63,775 bases of DNA from Sulfuricurvum sp. 17-40-25. GTDB lineage: Bacteria > Campylobacterota > Campylobacteria > Campylobacterales > Sulfurimonadaceae. The notes beneath the pieces are model-generated. The model did no database searches. It had not been told where the DNA came from and was given only the letters and a program-made list of their open reading frames with translations. Shown here one piece after another: positions 39,829-48,844 of this stretch. Each line of letters begins with the position of its first letter. Position 1 is the stretch's first letter. The DNA lies in NCBI GenBank assembly GCA_002282015.1, contig NCIJ01000009.1, forward strand, positions 1 to 63,775, written 5' to 3'. The translations under genes and the position numbers were made by a program.

Positions 39829-40830
39829 ATGCTAACATCAATAACAAAAGGTCTTCTGATCGCAGCAGTTGCAGCATCATCAATGATGGCCGCAGATAAA
39901 ATCAACGGTGCAGGTGCTACCTTCCCAGCCCCTTGTTACTATGACTGGGCATACAACTATCAAAAAGCGACAAAAGTTCGTGTAAACTATCAATCCATCG
40001 GTTCAGGTGGCGGTATCAAACAGATTTCTGAGCGTATCGTGGATTTTGGTGCAACGGATGCTCCGATGACGCCAAAAGAGCTTGACAAAGCAAATTTGAC
40101 ACAGTTTCCTGCGGTTATCGGATCAATAGTCGTAGCGCATAACCTTCCGGGTGTTGCAGATGAAAAACTAAAACTCAAAAACAGTGTTGTCGCGGATATC
40201 TTCGCAGGTAAGATCACGATGTGGAATGATGCGGCAATCGCAGCGGACAATGCAGGTATCAATCTTCCGGCACAAAAGATCATCGTAGCTCACCGTTCGG
40301 ACGGGTCAGGTACGACGTACGTATTTACGGACTATTTGAGTGAAGCATCCAAGATGTGGAAAAGCAAATTCGGTACAGGTAAAGCAATCGGATGGGCAAC
40401 AGGTGTCGGCGGAAAAGGAAATGAGGGTGTAACAAATCTTATCAAGCAAACGCCTTACTCTATCGGGTACATCGAAAACTCGTATAAAGAGAAGAACAAC
40501 CTTGCAGCGGCAACCTTGCAAACAGCAGAGGGTAAATGGATTGTTGCGAATAAAGCGACGTTTCAATCAGCGGTTAAACAAGCAAAATGGTCTAAAAAAG
40601 ATCACTTTTATAGCTCATTGGTTCTCCAAGATGGTTCATATCCAATCGTTGCAGCAACGTTTATCTTGATGCCTCGTGATGCGGATAAAGCAGATACGAG
40701 AAACGAAGTGGTCAAATTTTTCGATTATTCATTCCGTAACGGTGATGCAGCAGCAGAAAAACTAGGTTACATCGCTCTACCAATCGAAACATCCAATATG
40801 GTTCGTCAATATTGGGCTGAAACGAAGTAA
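39829..40830 (+). CDS. pstS: Phosphate ABC transporter substrate-binding protein
   Basis: The periplasmic phosphate-binding protein, 333 residues, with a signal peptide ending at about SSMMAA. The phosphate-contact motifs are INGAGATFPAPCYYDW, YQSIGSGGGIKQI, DFGATDAPM and HRSDGSGTTYVFTDYL. ATG at 39829 follows AAGGATAAT. It has its own PHO-box promoter and diverges from phoU, separated from pstCAB by the regulators. A hairpin downstream may stabilise its transcript before the porin gene. Confidence 0.96.
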   Translation: MLTSITKGLLIAAVAASSMMAADKINGAGATFPAPCYYDWAYNYQKATKVRVNYQSIGSGGGIKQISERIVDFGATDAPMTPKELDKANLTQFPAVIGSIVVAHNLPGVADEKLKLKNSVVADIFAGKITMWNDAAIAADNAGINLPAQKIIVAHRSDGSGTTYVFTDYLSEASKMWKSKFGTGKAIGWATGVGGKGNEGVTNLIKQTPYSIGYIENSYKEKNNLAAATLQTAEGKWIVANKATFQSAVKQAKWSKKDHFYSSLVLQDGSYPIVAATFILMPRDADKADTRNEVVKFFDYSFRNGDAAAEKLGYIALPIETSNMVRQYWAETK

Positions 40831-40887
40831 ATTATTATTTAAATTTCTACGCCATCGGAATAGATTCCAATTAGTTACGTTAATGCT

Positions 40888-40910
40888 GGGTTCACTTCGG
40901 AAGTGAACTC
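40888..40910 (+). terminator. Intercistronic hairpin between pstS and the porin
   Basis: GTTCACTT (40890-40897) pairs perfectly with AAGTGAAC (40901-40908) around a CGG loop, extendable by two pairs. No T-run follows, so it is more likely a partial terminator or mRNA-stabilising stem between pstS and the porin. Confidence 0.5.
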
Positions 40911-40938
40911 AAGTATAAAAAATCAGGAGTGATTCGAT

Positions 40939-42345
40939 ATGAAAAAAATAGTTTTGTCGGCCCTTGCAGCCACAATTGTAACAAGTGCAGTTAATGCAGA
41001 TACTATAACATTATTTACCGATCCTAAAACAGGTCAAGTATTTACAACAGCTGGAGAAGGGCGTGTTGAGATGGGCGATTTCGTCAGTGCAAAAGAAGTG
41101 GACATGGCTAATCGTGAGCAAGCGTCTATAATCGCTGAGTATACAGACAGTGATAAAAAAAGCGTTACAGTGATTGATTCTAAATCTCCACATTTCATTT
41201 TGGGTCAAGAAACAGGTCCAAACTTGAAGATCAAAGCAAAAGACAACAAAGATATGTACCTAAAACTGGGAGTACGTCTTCAGTCTACCTTTGAAACTCG
41301 TAACAAAGACTATGCAGATAATTCAAAAGATGTAAAGACAAATGATGCTTATATGCGTCGTACTCGCTTGGAAGTAGAAGCTGGTTTCGATAAGCATACA
41401 TCATTTGTTATGGATTTACGTGATGACAAAGCCAATGCAGAAGATAAGGGTGAGCAAACCTTTAACGTCGGTGATGCATACTTAAATATCAAAAAGCCTT
41501 TTGATACGTCACTGGTCAATTTCAAATTGTACCGTGGTAAGATCGACGTATCACGTTCTGAAACAGCTAAGTCTGCTTACAATGTCCACTATGACCGTGC
41601 ACATGTAGCAGATGAAGCGGCACAGTACATCACGCATAACCGTCGTGGTACGAATGCACAGATGTATGGTGATTGGGAGAAAAAAGTACACTACCAAGTA
41701 GCAATGGGTGATGGTGTTTACTCAGGAGCAACGTCTGATGCAAAGGGTAAAACATTAAGTTCTTTCGGTGGTTCTGTTAAATCTCAGGATTTCTTCTACG
41801 GGGGTAAACTGAAGCTTTCTCCGTTTGATGGATGGGAAGAGACAGAGATTACTGAAACCTACATGGGCCAAGGTAAACACTTCACAGTGGGTGCTGCTTA
41901 CTGGAAAACTGGAAATATTGTCACAAGTGGTCTTACTAACAACGTTAATGTTGACCATGAATTGGTTAACTTAGAGGCATCTGCACACTACAATGGTGCT
42001 TCGGTTACGGCTGAGTATTTTAACTTTGACGGTGTAGTTAAAGATTTCACATCAGCTACAGTAAAACAGGTTGGTAAATCAACTGGTTGGTATGCGCAAG
42101 CGGAATATGTATTTACCGATTTTGGTTTTGTTGCACCGTTCTACCGCTATGAGTCATGGAATAAGTTTAAGGATGCAGCAGCTGGCGAAAACTTTGATCT
42201 GACATCTAAAATCGCTGGAGTGAACTGGTACTTACGCGGTAACACCACGAAGGTTGGGTTCTCAGTTCAGAATGATACATACGGTAAAACATTGGGTGAC
42301 TACACGGATACACGCTTCAAGCTTACATCACAGTTTCACTTCTAG
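40939..42345 (+). CDS. Phosphate-selective porin (OprP/OprO-like)
   Basis: A 468-residue outer-membrane beta-barrel protein with a signal peptide (cleavage near AVNA/DT) and C-terminal phenylalanine (TSQFHF). A barrel of the OprO/OprP type begins near residue 110 (YLKLGVRLQSTFETR, then RRTRLEVEAGFDKHTSFVMD). The extra 80 residues before it may be a plug or periplasmic segment. Location directly after pstS supports phosphate or anion uptake. The ATG at 40939 follows AGGAG. The protein is lysine- and threonine-rich. Confidence 0.82.
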   Translation: MKKIVLSALAATIVTSAVNADTITLFTDPKTGQVFTTAGEGRVEMGDFVSAKEVDMANREQASIIAEYTDSDKKSVTVIDSKSPHFILGQETGPNLKIKAKDNKDMYLKLGVRLQSTFETRNKDYADNSKDVKTNDAYMRRTRLEVEAGFDKHTSFVMDLRDDKANAEDKGEQTFNVGDAYLNIKKPFDTSLVNFKLYRGKIDVSRSETAKSAYNVHYDRAHVADEAAQYITHNRRGTNAQMYGDWEKKVHYQVAMGDGVYSGATSDAKGKTLSSFGGSVKSQDFFYGGKLKLSPFDGWEETEITETYMGQGKHFTVGAAYWKTGNIVTSGLTNNVNVDHELVNLEASAHYNGASVTAEYFNFDGVVKDFTSATVKQVGKSTGWYAQAEYVFTDFGFVAPFYRYESWNKFKDAAAGENFDLTSKIAGVNWYLRGNTTKVGFSVQNDTYGKTLGDYTDTRFKLTSQFHF

Positions 42346-42375
42346 GCCTTTTGGTTTAGTTCCTCTTTCTTATCT

Positions 42376-42391
42376 TCCCGCAGTTGCGGGA
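42376..42391 (+). terminator. Terminator-like hairpin after the porin
   Basis: TCCCGC (42376-42381) pairs with GCGGGA (42386-42391) with a four-base loop. A T- and C-rich stretch follows, ending in TCTTTTT at about 42404, so the U-run is imperfect. Confidence 0.5.
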
Positions 42392-42456
42392 GACATTTCC
42401 TCTCTTTTTAAAAATACGCTACAATCTTCTCAATTTATTAACTCAAAGTGATTTTT

Positions 42457-42846
42457 ATGGATACAACAACCTTAGTTTTAATTTTGCTTGCACTGTTTGT
42501 CGTATTGATTATTTTGGTCGTCGTGTATGTCGGTGCGCAAGGATCAAAAAAACCCGTTACAACAACTGCACAAACTGCAGTAACATTTGAGATGATGTGC
42601 TCGATTATCAACCGCAGTTCTGCGAATAATATTGAGCTTAATAATGCGGTGGATACGATCATAGCGCGGTACAGCGAGATCACTGATATTGATGTGTATG
42701 GGGTATTATTGGAAAAGCTGTGCACCCATTCCAATACGGATTCAAAAGTGATCCTACGATTTCAAAAGGCGCTTATAGCGGCTAATCCAAAGTACAAAGA
42801 ACAGCTTGAAAAAAGTCTGAAGATAGGCTTGGCGGGGCGAAGGTAA
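42457..42846 (+). CDS. Small membrane-anchored protein of unknown function
   Basis: I do not recognise this 129-residue protein. It has a single strongly hydrophobic N-terminal segment (about residues 6-27, rich in L, V and I). A soluble domain follows, beginning with FEMMCSIINRSS and containing DIDVYGVLLEKL and KVILRFQKALIAANP. The ATG at 42457 follows AAGTGA by five bases; a GTG nine bases upstream is possible but has no ribosome site. It is likely an inner-membrane-anchored cytoplasmic protein. It lies between the porin and a tRNA gene. Confidence 0.6.
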   Translation: MDTTTLVLILLALFVVLIILVVVYVGAQGSKKPVTTTAQTAVTFEMMCSIINRSSANNIELNNAVDTIIARYSEITDIDVYGVLLEKLCTHSNTDSKVILRFQKALIAANPKYKEQLEKSLKIGLAGRR

Positions 42847-42911
42847 AAGTAAATACATGGTTTTAATAGGCCTATTTTTAAGTAATGGTTGATTATAATT
42901 TCGCTTCACAT

Positions 42912-42988
42912 GCCGGCATAGCTCAGTTGGCTAGAGCAGCTGATTTGTAATCAGCAGGCCCGGGGTTCAAGTCCTCGTGCCGGCACCA
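42912..42988 (+). tRNA. tRNA-Thr (anticodon TGT)
   Basis: The 77-nt sequence folds as a complete cloverleaf. The acceptor GCCGGCA pairs with TGCCGGC, the D-arm has AGCTCAGTTGGCTAGAGC, and the anticodon stem GCTGA/TCAGC encloses TTTGTAA, giving anticodon TGT (codon ACA). The T-arm has GGTTCAAGTCC, and an encoded CCA ends at 42988. It ends three bases before the stop codon of wbaP, which lies on the opposite strand. Confidence 0.97.
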
Positions 42989-42990
42989 CT

Positions 42991-44310
42991 TTATAACGCC
43001 CCTTCTCGTTTTAATACTACTTTAACCGTTTTAACCAAAATAACAAAATCTGTCCACAGGCTCCAGTTGCGTACGTACCATGCATCCAATGTTACACGGC
43101 TCATAAAATCAAGTTCACTGCGTCCTGAGACTTGCCAGAGACCGGTTATCCCAGGTTTGACAGCTAGAATCATGGACAGTTTATCGCCAATCTTTTCGCT
43201 CTCTTGAGGCATATAGGGTCGCGGTCCGATGAGACTCATCTCCCCTTTGAGTATATTGAAGATCTGAGGGAGTTCGTCAAGCGATGTTTTACGCAAGAAT
43301 GTACCGATTTTGGTAATACGCGGATCGCATGTGTATTTATGAAAAAGTGCATAATGGTCTAGTTCATAGGGGTTGTTCGCAAGGTATTCTCGCAGTATTC
43401 CCTCACTGTTTTCCCGCATCGTTCGAAACTTGTAACATATAAAGGGTTTTGCATCGCGTCCCATTCTATTTTGTTTAAAAAACACACTCCCTTTGGGTTC
43501 TTCACGTTTTATGAGGATAAAGATACAAATCATGACGATTACGATAAATGGAAGGAGTAAAAGGGTTAGAAGATAGTCGCTTATCCCTTTAAGCAGTTGA
43601 TTAAAAGGGTTGAGTAGTTTGTTTTGCAAAACGACGAGATTAGTACGGGCATTGAAGATATGAATGATGAAAGAATCAGAAAAGTCATAGCTTTTGATAA
43701 GGGGGATAAAGATGACTTCTTGATTGCGTTTTACGCTGTTATCAAGAATCTTTTCAATCTCCTGTACATGTCGATAATCTGATGCAATAAAGAGGGTTTT
43801 GGATGTTTGATCATCACCTTGGACATAGCCCAAATAAGGGTTACCAAATACGTGTTCTATAAAAAAAGGATCTTGACCCAAAACCAAAGCTTTTCTGTTC
43901 CATAGTCCTAAATGATAAAGCCAATATTTAACCAACCTTTTTTCTATGGGGATAATGATAAGCATGATTACAAATGAGGTGATAATGATGAATCTTGAAT
44001 AGCTTTCAGTCTCTTTTTGTAGGGCTAAAAAAGCAAAAATAACAATCAGCGAGATGGCTAGGGAAGCAGTAATACGTTTGTGTTCTTGCCAAAAATCGAA
44101 CCGCTTGGTGTATATTCCTTCATACATCATAACAAGAAGGATAACACTGTATATCGAAGTGATATGGAGATAGTGTTGTAGATTATGGGAAGGTAGCCTA
44201 ACAAAGTGATCGGCTAACAAAAGGCGCAGATAATAAGCCGCTATAAGGGCAATGAAAATCATTAAGGCATCAAAAACAATCAGTAAAGATTTAGCGATTA
44301 ATTCTTTCAA
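42991..44310 (-). CDS. Undecaprenyl-phosphate sugar phosphotransferase (WbaP-like)
   Basis: A 439-residue initiating transferase that loads the first sugar-phosphate onto undecaprenyl phosphate for surface polysaccharide synthesis. Four N-terminal helices (residues 10-120), a cytoplasmic domain, one further helix near 245-270 and a C-terminal catalytic domain match WbaP. Catalytic motifs are NRMGRDAKPFICYKFRTM, GTFLRKTSLDELPQI, MSLIGPRP and VKPGITGLWQVSGRS. The first sugar (galactose, glucose or other) cannot be told. It is the last gene of the minus-strand surface locus and abuts tRNA-Thr tail to tail. Confidence 0.9.
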   Translation of the reverse strand: MKELIAKSLLIVFDALMIFIALIAAYYLRLLLADHFVRLPSHNLQHYLHITSIYSVILLVMMYEGIYTKRFDFWQEHKRITASLAISLIVIFAFLALQKETESYSRFIIITSFVIMLIIIPIEKRLVKYWLYHLGLWNRKALVLGQDPFFIEHVFGNPYLGYVQGDDQTSKTLFIASDYRHVQEIEKILDNSVKRNQEVIFIPLIKSYDFSDSFIIHIFNARTNLVVLQNKLLNPFNQLLKGISDYLLTLLLLPFIVIVMICIFILIKREEPKGSVFFKQNRMGRDAKPFICYKFRTMRENSEGILREYLANNPYELDHYALFHKYTCDPRITKIGTFLRKTSLDELPQIFNILKGEMSLIGPRPYMPQESEKIGDKLSMILAVKPGITGLWQVSGRSELDFMSRVTLDAWYVRNWSLWTDFVILVKTVKVVLKREGAL

Positions 44311-44322
44311 AAATACTCTTTA

Positions 44323-45234
44323 TTACAATTTATCCCACCATCTTTTATGCATACTCATGTATTTAATTATAGTGATGGGAAATAGTAGATGTATTTTACC
44401 TAGTTTATAGCCAATATACTTGGCAATATTACGTAAGATAGAATAAGGGATAAGAAAAGTTTTATGATTCGATATCAAAAATCTCCATTCGCTTAAAACA
44501 TATTTCAGCCCTTCCCCCTCAGGTTTTCCAAAATCTTCCAAAATCCATGACTCATTTCGGTGAAGAACACCGATGTCAAAATATCGTTGAAACTCTTGCC
44601 AAATACTGTAGTTGTGAGAATGATAAACACTAGCATTGCTTTGATAGGCTAATGAATATCCTGCTTGTAGCAGTAGGGCTCCAGCAACCATATCTTCGCC
44701 TAATATGAGATGGTCTTTAAAATATCCAATAGAGGCTAAAGCACTTCTTTTGTAGGCACAAAAAGAGTTTGAAAGAAAAGCAGTTTTGATCCCATAATAT
44801 TGCTTATCATGATAAGTACGTACATAGGAACTTTCAGAATAATTAAATAAGCGTAAGTGTGTACCAAATAGGCTTGCATCAGCATAAGGTAGCTGTCTAC
44901 CATATACAGCTCCTGTTTGATCGTGAAAGCCTCCTATGATACGCTCAAACGCATAGATATCTGTAGGTAGTGCATCTTGTGTTAAAAATAAGAGAATATC
45001 ACCTTTGGCCATCATGGCTGCGTAGGTACGAGTTCCTCCATGGTCAAATGCGTCACGTTCTATTTTTTCAATGTGTAGGTTGTGATTTTTTGCCATTATA
45101 CAAGTGCTGTCTGTGGATGAAGAATCAATGATGATTATCTCGCAAGGCTGTAAGGTCTGCTTCTGTATAGCATCTATTAACGCTGAAAAGTGATTTTCGG
45201 CATTGAGTGTGGGGATGATGAGTGAAAATGTCAT
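44323..45234 (-). CDS. Glycosyltransferase family 2 (rhamnosyltransferase-like)
   Basis: A 303-residue GT-A glycosyltransferase. It opens with TFSLIIPTLNAENHFSALID, has IIIIDSSSTDST and the acidic DHGGTRTYAAMMAKGD and FLTQDALPT segments typical of rhamnosyltransferase-type GT2 proteins. It has no membrane segment apart from a hydrophobic C-terminal stretch. The start overlaps the acyltransferase gene by four bases. Its low GC content differs from the GTs at 54-61 kb. Confidence 0.85.
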   Translation of the reverse strand: MTFSLIIPTLNAENHFSALIDAIQKQTLQPCEIIIIDSSSTDSTCIMAKNHNLHIEKIERDAFDHGGTRTYAAMMAKGDILLFLTQDALPTDIYAFERIIGGFHDQTGAVYGRQLPYADASLFGTHLRLFNYSESSYVRTYHDKQYYGIKTAFLSNSFCAYKRSALASIGYFKDHLILGEDMVAGALLLQAGYSLAYQSNASVYHSHNYSIWQEFQRYFDIGVLHRNESWILEDFGKPEGEGLKYVLSEWRFLISNHKTFLIPYSILRNIAKYIGYKLGKIHLLFPITIIKYMSMHKRWWDKL

Positions 45235-46313
45235 AGATGAGTGGGTTGTTTTCTTTTCTTAAGCAATAAAACCTTTTTTTCTAATAGATGCCATGAGACA
45301 ATTGACATAAGCAAGGTAATTAAAAAGCTCATGAAAAAAAGAGAAGATGCATTTAAATCAGATTTAAAAAAATGAACCAAAGTCTGTTGAACAGGAAACG
45401 CATAGATATACATACCATAGGAGTAATCACCTGTTTTTGAAAACAAGCTTGTTTTAACAATGGATCCAAATGAAACAAGTATATAGGGAAAAATAAATAA
45501 TATCAGAAGTGGTAGATTTCCAAATAAGCCTGCGAATATTAATGCTAAAGAGCCTATGCTCATTAATCGTTTGGATACAATAATGGACTCACGGTATAGA
45601 TACAACATGACACCATAAAAAAAGAAGCTGCTTAAAAGAACTAGCTTTGAATACTCATCAGGGTTGAAGACTGAAAATAGCATAAAGTTTTTCAAAATAT
45701 AAGCTACAGCTAGAATCCCCAAAAGGAATGTTCCATACAGAACTAATTTTCGATTGTGATGTACAATAAAATAAAGAATTGGCAAAATGACATAAAGCAG
45801 TACTTCATATTTTAGAGTCCACATGGATCCATTAATATTATCTATAAGAGGATTATTGGGAAAAGCTCCTTGGATTGTCCATGCGGCACCATTGATATGA
45901 AAGATGGCAGAATGAAAAAAGAAATATAATGAGGAACCCGCATGTAAACTAAATATGTCTGCTTCTTTTGAAATAAGGGGAACTAAAATAAATGAAGCTA
46001 GAAATAAAGAGAGCCAAAACGCAGGAATGATTCGATATATCCTATTTTTTGCATAAACTATAAGGGAAGGGTTTGATTCCAAACTCTGGATCATAAAAAA
46101 ACCTGAAAGGACAAAAAAGCCATATACGGCTAATGTGCCAGGGCTGATTTGGAAATGGGTGAACACAGTTAGTGGATCAGTTCCCATTACACTTTCTCCA
46201 TATAAAAGTGCGTATGAGTGTACATAAAGAACCATTACTGCGAAAATAAATCTTAAATCATCAAATGAATTATTTCTCTTATCATAAAGAGTACCTAAGC
46301 GGTTGGTTTGCAA
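45231..46313 (-). CDS. Membrane acyltransferase, OafA/acyltransferase-3 family
   Basis: A multi-pass membrane protein (about 360 residues, ten helices) of the acyltransferase-3 family, which adds acetyl or other acyl groups to surface sugars. It begins with SFDDLRFIFAVMVLYVHS, where the conserved R and H match the R/K-H pattern of the family. An ATG start at 46379 would overlap the RTX gene and adds residues unlike the family. A TTG at 46313 follows GGGGG by six bases and is preferred; the exact start is uncertain. It probably decorates the polysaccharide made by neighbouring genes. Confidence 0.8.
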   Translation of the reverse strand: MQTNRLGTLYDKRNNSFDDLRFIFAVMVLYVHSYALLYGESVMGTDPLTVFTHFQISPGTLAVYGFFVLSGFFMIQSLESNPSLIVYAKNRIYRIIPAFWLSLFLASFILVPLISKEADIFSLHAGSSLYFFFHSAIFHINGAAWTIQGAFPNNPLIDNINGSMWTLKYEVLLYVILPILYFIVHHNRKLVLYGTFLLGILAVAYILKNFMLFSVFNPDEYSKLVLLSSFFFYGVMLYLYRESIIVSKRLMSIGSLALIFAGLFGNLPLLILFIFPYILVSFGSIVKTSLFSKTGDYSYGMYIYAFPVQQTLVHFFKSDLNASSLFFMSFLITLLMSIVSWHLLEKKVLLLKKRKQPTHL

Positions 46314-46341
46314 CAATATCCCCCTGTTACATACATAGGTA

Positions 46342-47508
46342 TTATGCCAAATTGGTCGATTCAAATCCGACCAATCCAAGATTATTAATACCGGTTAACG
46401 TAGCAACTTTGACCACTTCATCTGCAGTAATTGCAGTAACACCCGTTTGGTTTACTAGATACCATACAGTGGCATCTCCTATGATATCGGCAGTTATAAT
46501 AACAGCTTTTGTTCCAGTTGTTGGTGCTGCAAAAGCCTTCCCTGTCCCAAAGAGTGCTGCGACAGTATCGGCTGTTGTTAATGCATTACCGGAAACAATT
46601 AGGATATCACCATTTAACCATGCTTTTGCAGTGATATCGGTAGAGAGGACTGTTGTATTGTTTTTTGTATTGCTTTTATTGAGAAAAGCAGTAAAATTCA
46701 GGATATCTCCTCCTTTTCCAATTGCAAAATCAGTTATTGTATCGATCCCATTTCCAACTGTAGTCGATTCAAAAATAAAAGTGTCGATTCCTGTACCACC
46801 GGTGAGCGTGTCGTTTCCTCCAAGCCCACGTATACTATCTGCATCTTTTGTCCCGGTATACGTATCATTACCAGAAGTCGTTGGTGTCGCAACGGTGGTT
46901 TGAGCTGCCCATATTTTGCTAATAGCGAGGTTTGCGTCACTGCCTAGTGCAGTTATATCGGTTAGTTTTGGAACAGCACCGGTTATGGAAGTCGAGAGTA
47001 AAGCTAATCCTGTGGTTGTTTTTTGAGGACTGACATTGGCTAAATACAACATTATATTTCCCCAGTCTAATGACCCTTTGGTGATGGATGCCAATGCCTC
47101 TGTTTTTGTTTGTTGCGTTATTCCGCTTACTCCCATAGTTCCTATAAGTGCATCGAGCTTTGCACTGTTTGACTGTGCTGCAGTTGGAATATGGGCGTAA
47201 AATTCAGCAGAGTTGACGAAACGTCCGGCTACATCTTTGAGTGTGGCACCATTATCGACAATCCCGCGCCAAAACATCATCGTGTCAATAGTAGCAAATT
47301 TTCCAAACGCACCATAATACATCGTAGCAAGTAATTGGTTTTCATTTTTAAATGCTGTAGTTTGGGATGCGAGTTGTGTTAGTAAAGTCGGTGTGGTAAA
47401 ACCCTGTTCTATTTGCTTTGCCCAATAAGTCAAATCAGTAGTTGACAGCTCTTTAAAAAGGAGCCCTCTAGCAATGTTTTGAACAATGGTTTCATTCGCA
47501 GTAGCCAT
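46342..47508 (-). CDS. DUF4214 and RTX-repeat protein, probable type I secretion substrate
   Basis: A 388-residue protein without a Sec signal. Residues 1-160 resemble DUF4214-type helical repeats (DLTYWAKQIEQG, TMMFWRGIVDNG). Residues 212-244 contain calcium-binding RTX repeats (SGNDTYTG, GLGGNDTLTGGTGIDTF). The C-terminal half is a beta-rich region. Proteins of this make-up are exported by type I systems and calcium-folded outside. It is encoded 22 bp after the tolC-like gene of a complete type I secretion set, so it is probably a dedicated substrate. Its function outside the cell is unknown. Confidence 0.85.
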   Translation of the reverse strand: MATANETIVQNIARGLLFKELSTTDLTYWAKQIEQGFTTPTLLTQLASQTTAFKNENQLLATMYYGAFGKFATIDTMMFWRGIVDNGATLKDVAGRFVNSAEFYAHIPTAAQSNSAKLDALIGTMGVSGITQQTKTEALASITKGSLDWGNIMLYLANVSPQKTTTGLALLSTSITGAVPKLTDITALGSDANLAISKIWAAQTTVATPTTSGNDTYTGTKDADSIRGLGGNDTLTGGTGIDTFIFESTTVGNGIDTITDFAIGKGGDILNFTAFLNKSNTKNNTTVLSTDITAKAWLNGDILIVSGNALTTADTVAALFGTGKAFAAPTTGTKAVIITADIIGDATVWYLVNQTGVTAITADEVVKVATLTGINNLGLVGFESTNLA

Positions 47509-47530
47509 ATAAACTCCTTTTACCTTTGGA

Positions 47531-48844
47531 TTAACCTTGGTGTGTTATACGTGTTTCAAACCCTTCGAGACTTTCAATGTTAAGTTCCCCGATGATATCA
47601 AACAATGATAACTGATTATTGATGAGTTCATACCCAGCATCGACTAGATCACGTTTAATGGCATAGAGTTTTGCCCGTGCTTCTAAAACATCGACAAAAC
47701 TTTTAAGTCCCGCAGCTTGCCCTTGTTCTACAGAGCTTACATACAAAACTGCGGACTTTTCAGATTCACGCAATACTTTGATCTTTTCGATCATAAGCGA
47801 TCGCTCGGCCCAAAAGGATTCAAATTGTAATCGTACCTCTTTACGGGAAAAATCAATATCTTGCGTAGCAGAGTCCAGTAGTTTAAGCCCTTCGCGTACT
47901 CTGGATTGCGCATACCCACCTTGATAAATAGGAATGCTCATTTGTATGATAGCTTGATTGTCATACTGGTGAGCAACGGTATCTTTGGTATAGGTTTCCT
48001 TGCGTGTCAAGCTTAAATCGACTTTTGGATAATGTTCATATTGTCGCATTGCTACTTGGTGTCGTGCCATTTCACCGGCATATTCGGAAGATTTAAGCGA
48101 AGGATTATTCTCAATTTTTTCTTCCCAAACACTTTTCTCCAGAGCAAAGACATCGAGTGGCATGGTATAAAAATCAAATCCATTCGTCTTCTCTACGCTT
48201 TCTCCTATTAATTGTTCTAGTTTTAGTTTACTGACACTTAGGCGCTTTTGTTCAGTTAGCCATTCAAAAAGTGCTTTATCCCGGTGTACTTTTGATTCCA
48301 GCAAATCAATTTTAGTGGTAAGCCCTACTTTTAGCATCTCTTGTTGCTGATTGTATTTTGTTTCATAATACTTTTTTTGTGAATCAGCTAAATCAACGTT
48401 TTGATGGGCGCGTACGAGCTCAAAATAAGCTTTTGCAACATCCAGCCCCATTTGTTGGGCTTGTGCTTTGAAAGCATATTCAGCTCCTTTAGCACGGGCT
48501 TTAGTTTCATCCAATCCACGCCAATATTCAGGATGGTAAATAGCTTGTGATACAGATAGAGAATAACTGCTGTAGTTTTCTTTGACGGGCTCTCTTAAGT
48601 AGGGTGCTTCATAGCCATAATATCCATACGAAAGACTCCCTTGTACTTGTGGTAAAAGTCGGGATCGACTTTGATGTACAAGTTCCTGTGTTGCTTCAGT
48701 TTTATATGCGGCTGAACGCAGTTTTGGTGCATGTTGAAGCGCAAGAGTATAGGCTTCACTGAGAGTTAGATTCTGAGCATAAGAGGATGCCTCTAATGCA
48801 ATGGATAAAACGACACTGCCCAGCAACTTTAGATTACTGCTCAT
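47531..48844 (-). CDS. TolC-family outer-membrane channel of the type I secretion system
   Basis: A 437-residue TolC/PrtF-like protein with signal peptide (cleavage near ASSYA/QN) and two outer-membrane-factor repeats. Recurrent ALQHAPKLRSAAYK- and LQFESFWAERSLM-type helices point to the trimeric channel-tunnel fold. Its start overlaps the HlyD gene by 11 bp, and it forms an operon with the ABC transporter and adaptor. Confidence 0.88.
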   Translation of the reverse strand: MSSNLKLLGSVVLSIALEASSYAQNLTLSEAYTLALQHAPKLRSAAYKTEATQELVHQSRSRLLPQVQGSLSYGYYGYEAPYLREPVKENYSSYSLSVSQAIYHPEYWRGLDETKARAKGAEYAFKAQAQQMGLDVAKAYFELVRAHQNVDLADSQKKYYETKYNQQQEMLKVGLTTKIDLLESKVHRDKALFEWLTEQKRLSVSKLKLEQLIGESVEKTNGFDFYTMPLDVFALEKSVWEEKIENNPSLKSSEYAGEMARHQVAMRQYEHYPKVDLSLTRKETYTKDTVAHQYDNQAIIQMSIPIYQGGYAQSRVREGLKLLDSATQDIDFSRKEVRLQFESFWAERSLMIEKIKVLRESEKSAVLYVSSVEQGQAAGLKSFVDVLEARAKLYAIKRDLVDAGYELINNQLSLFDIIGELNIESLEGFETRITHQG

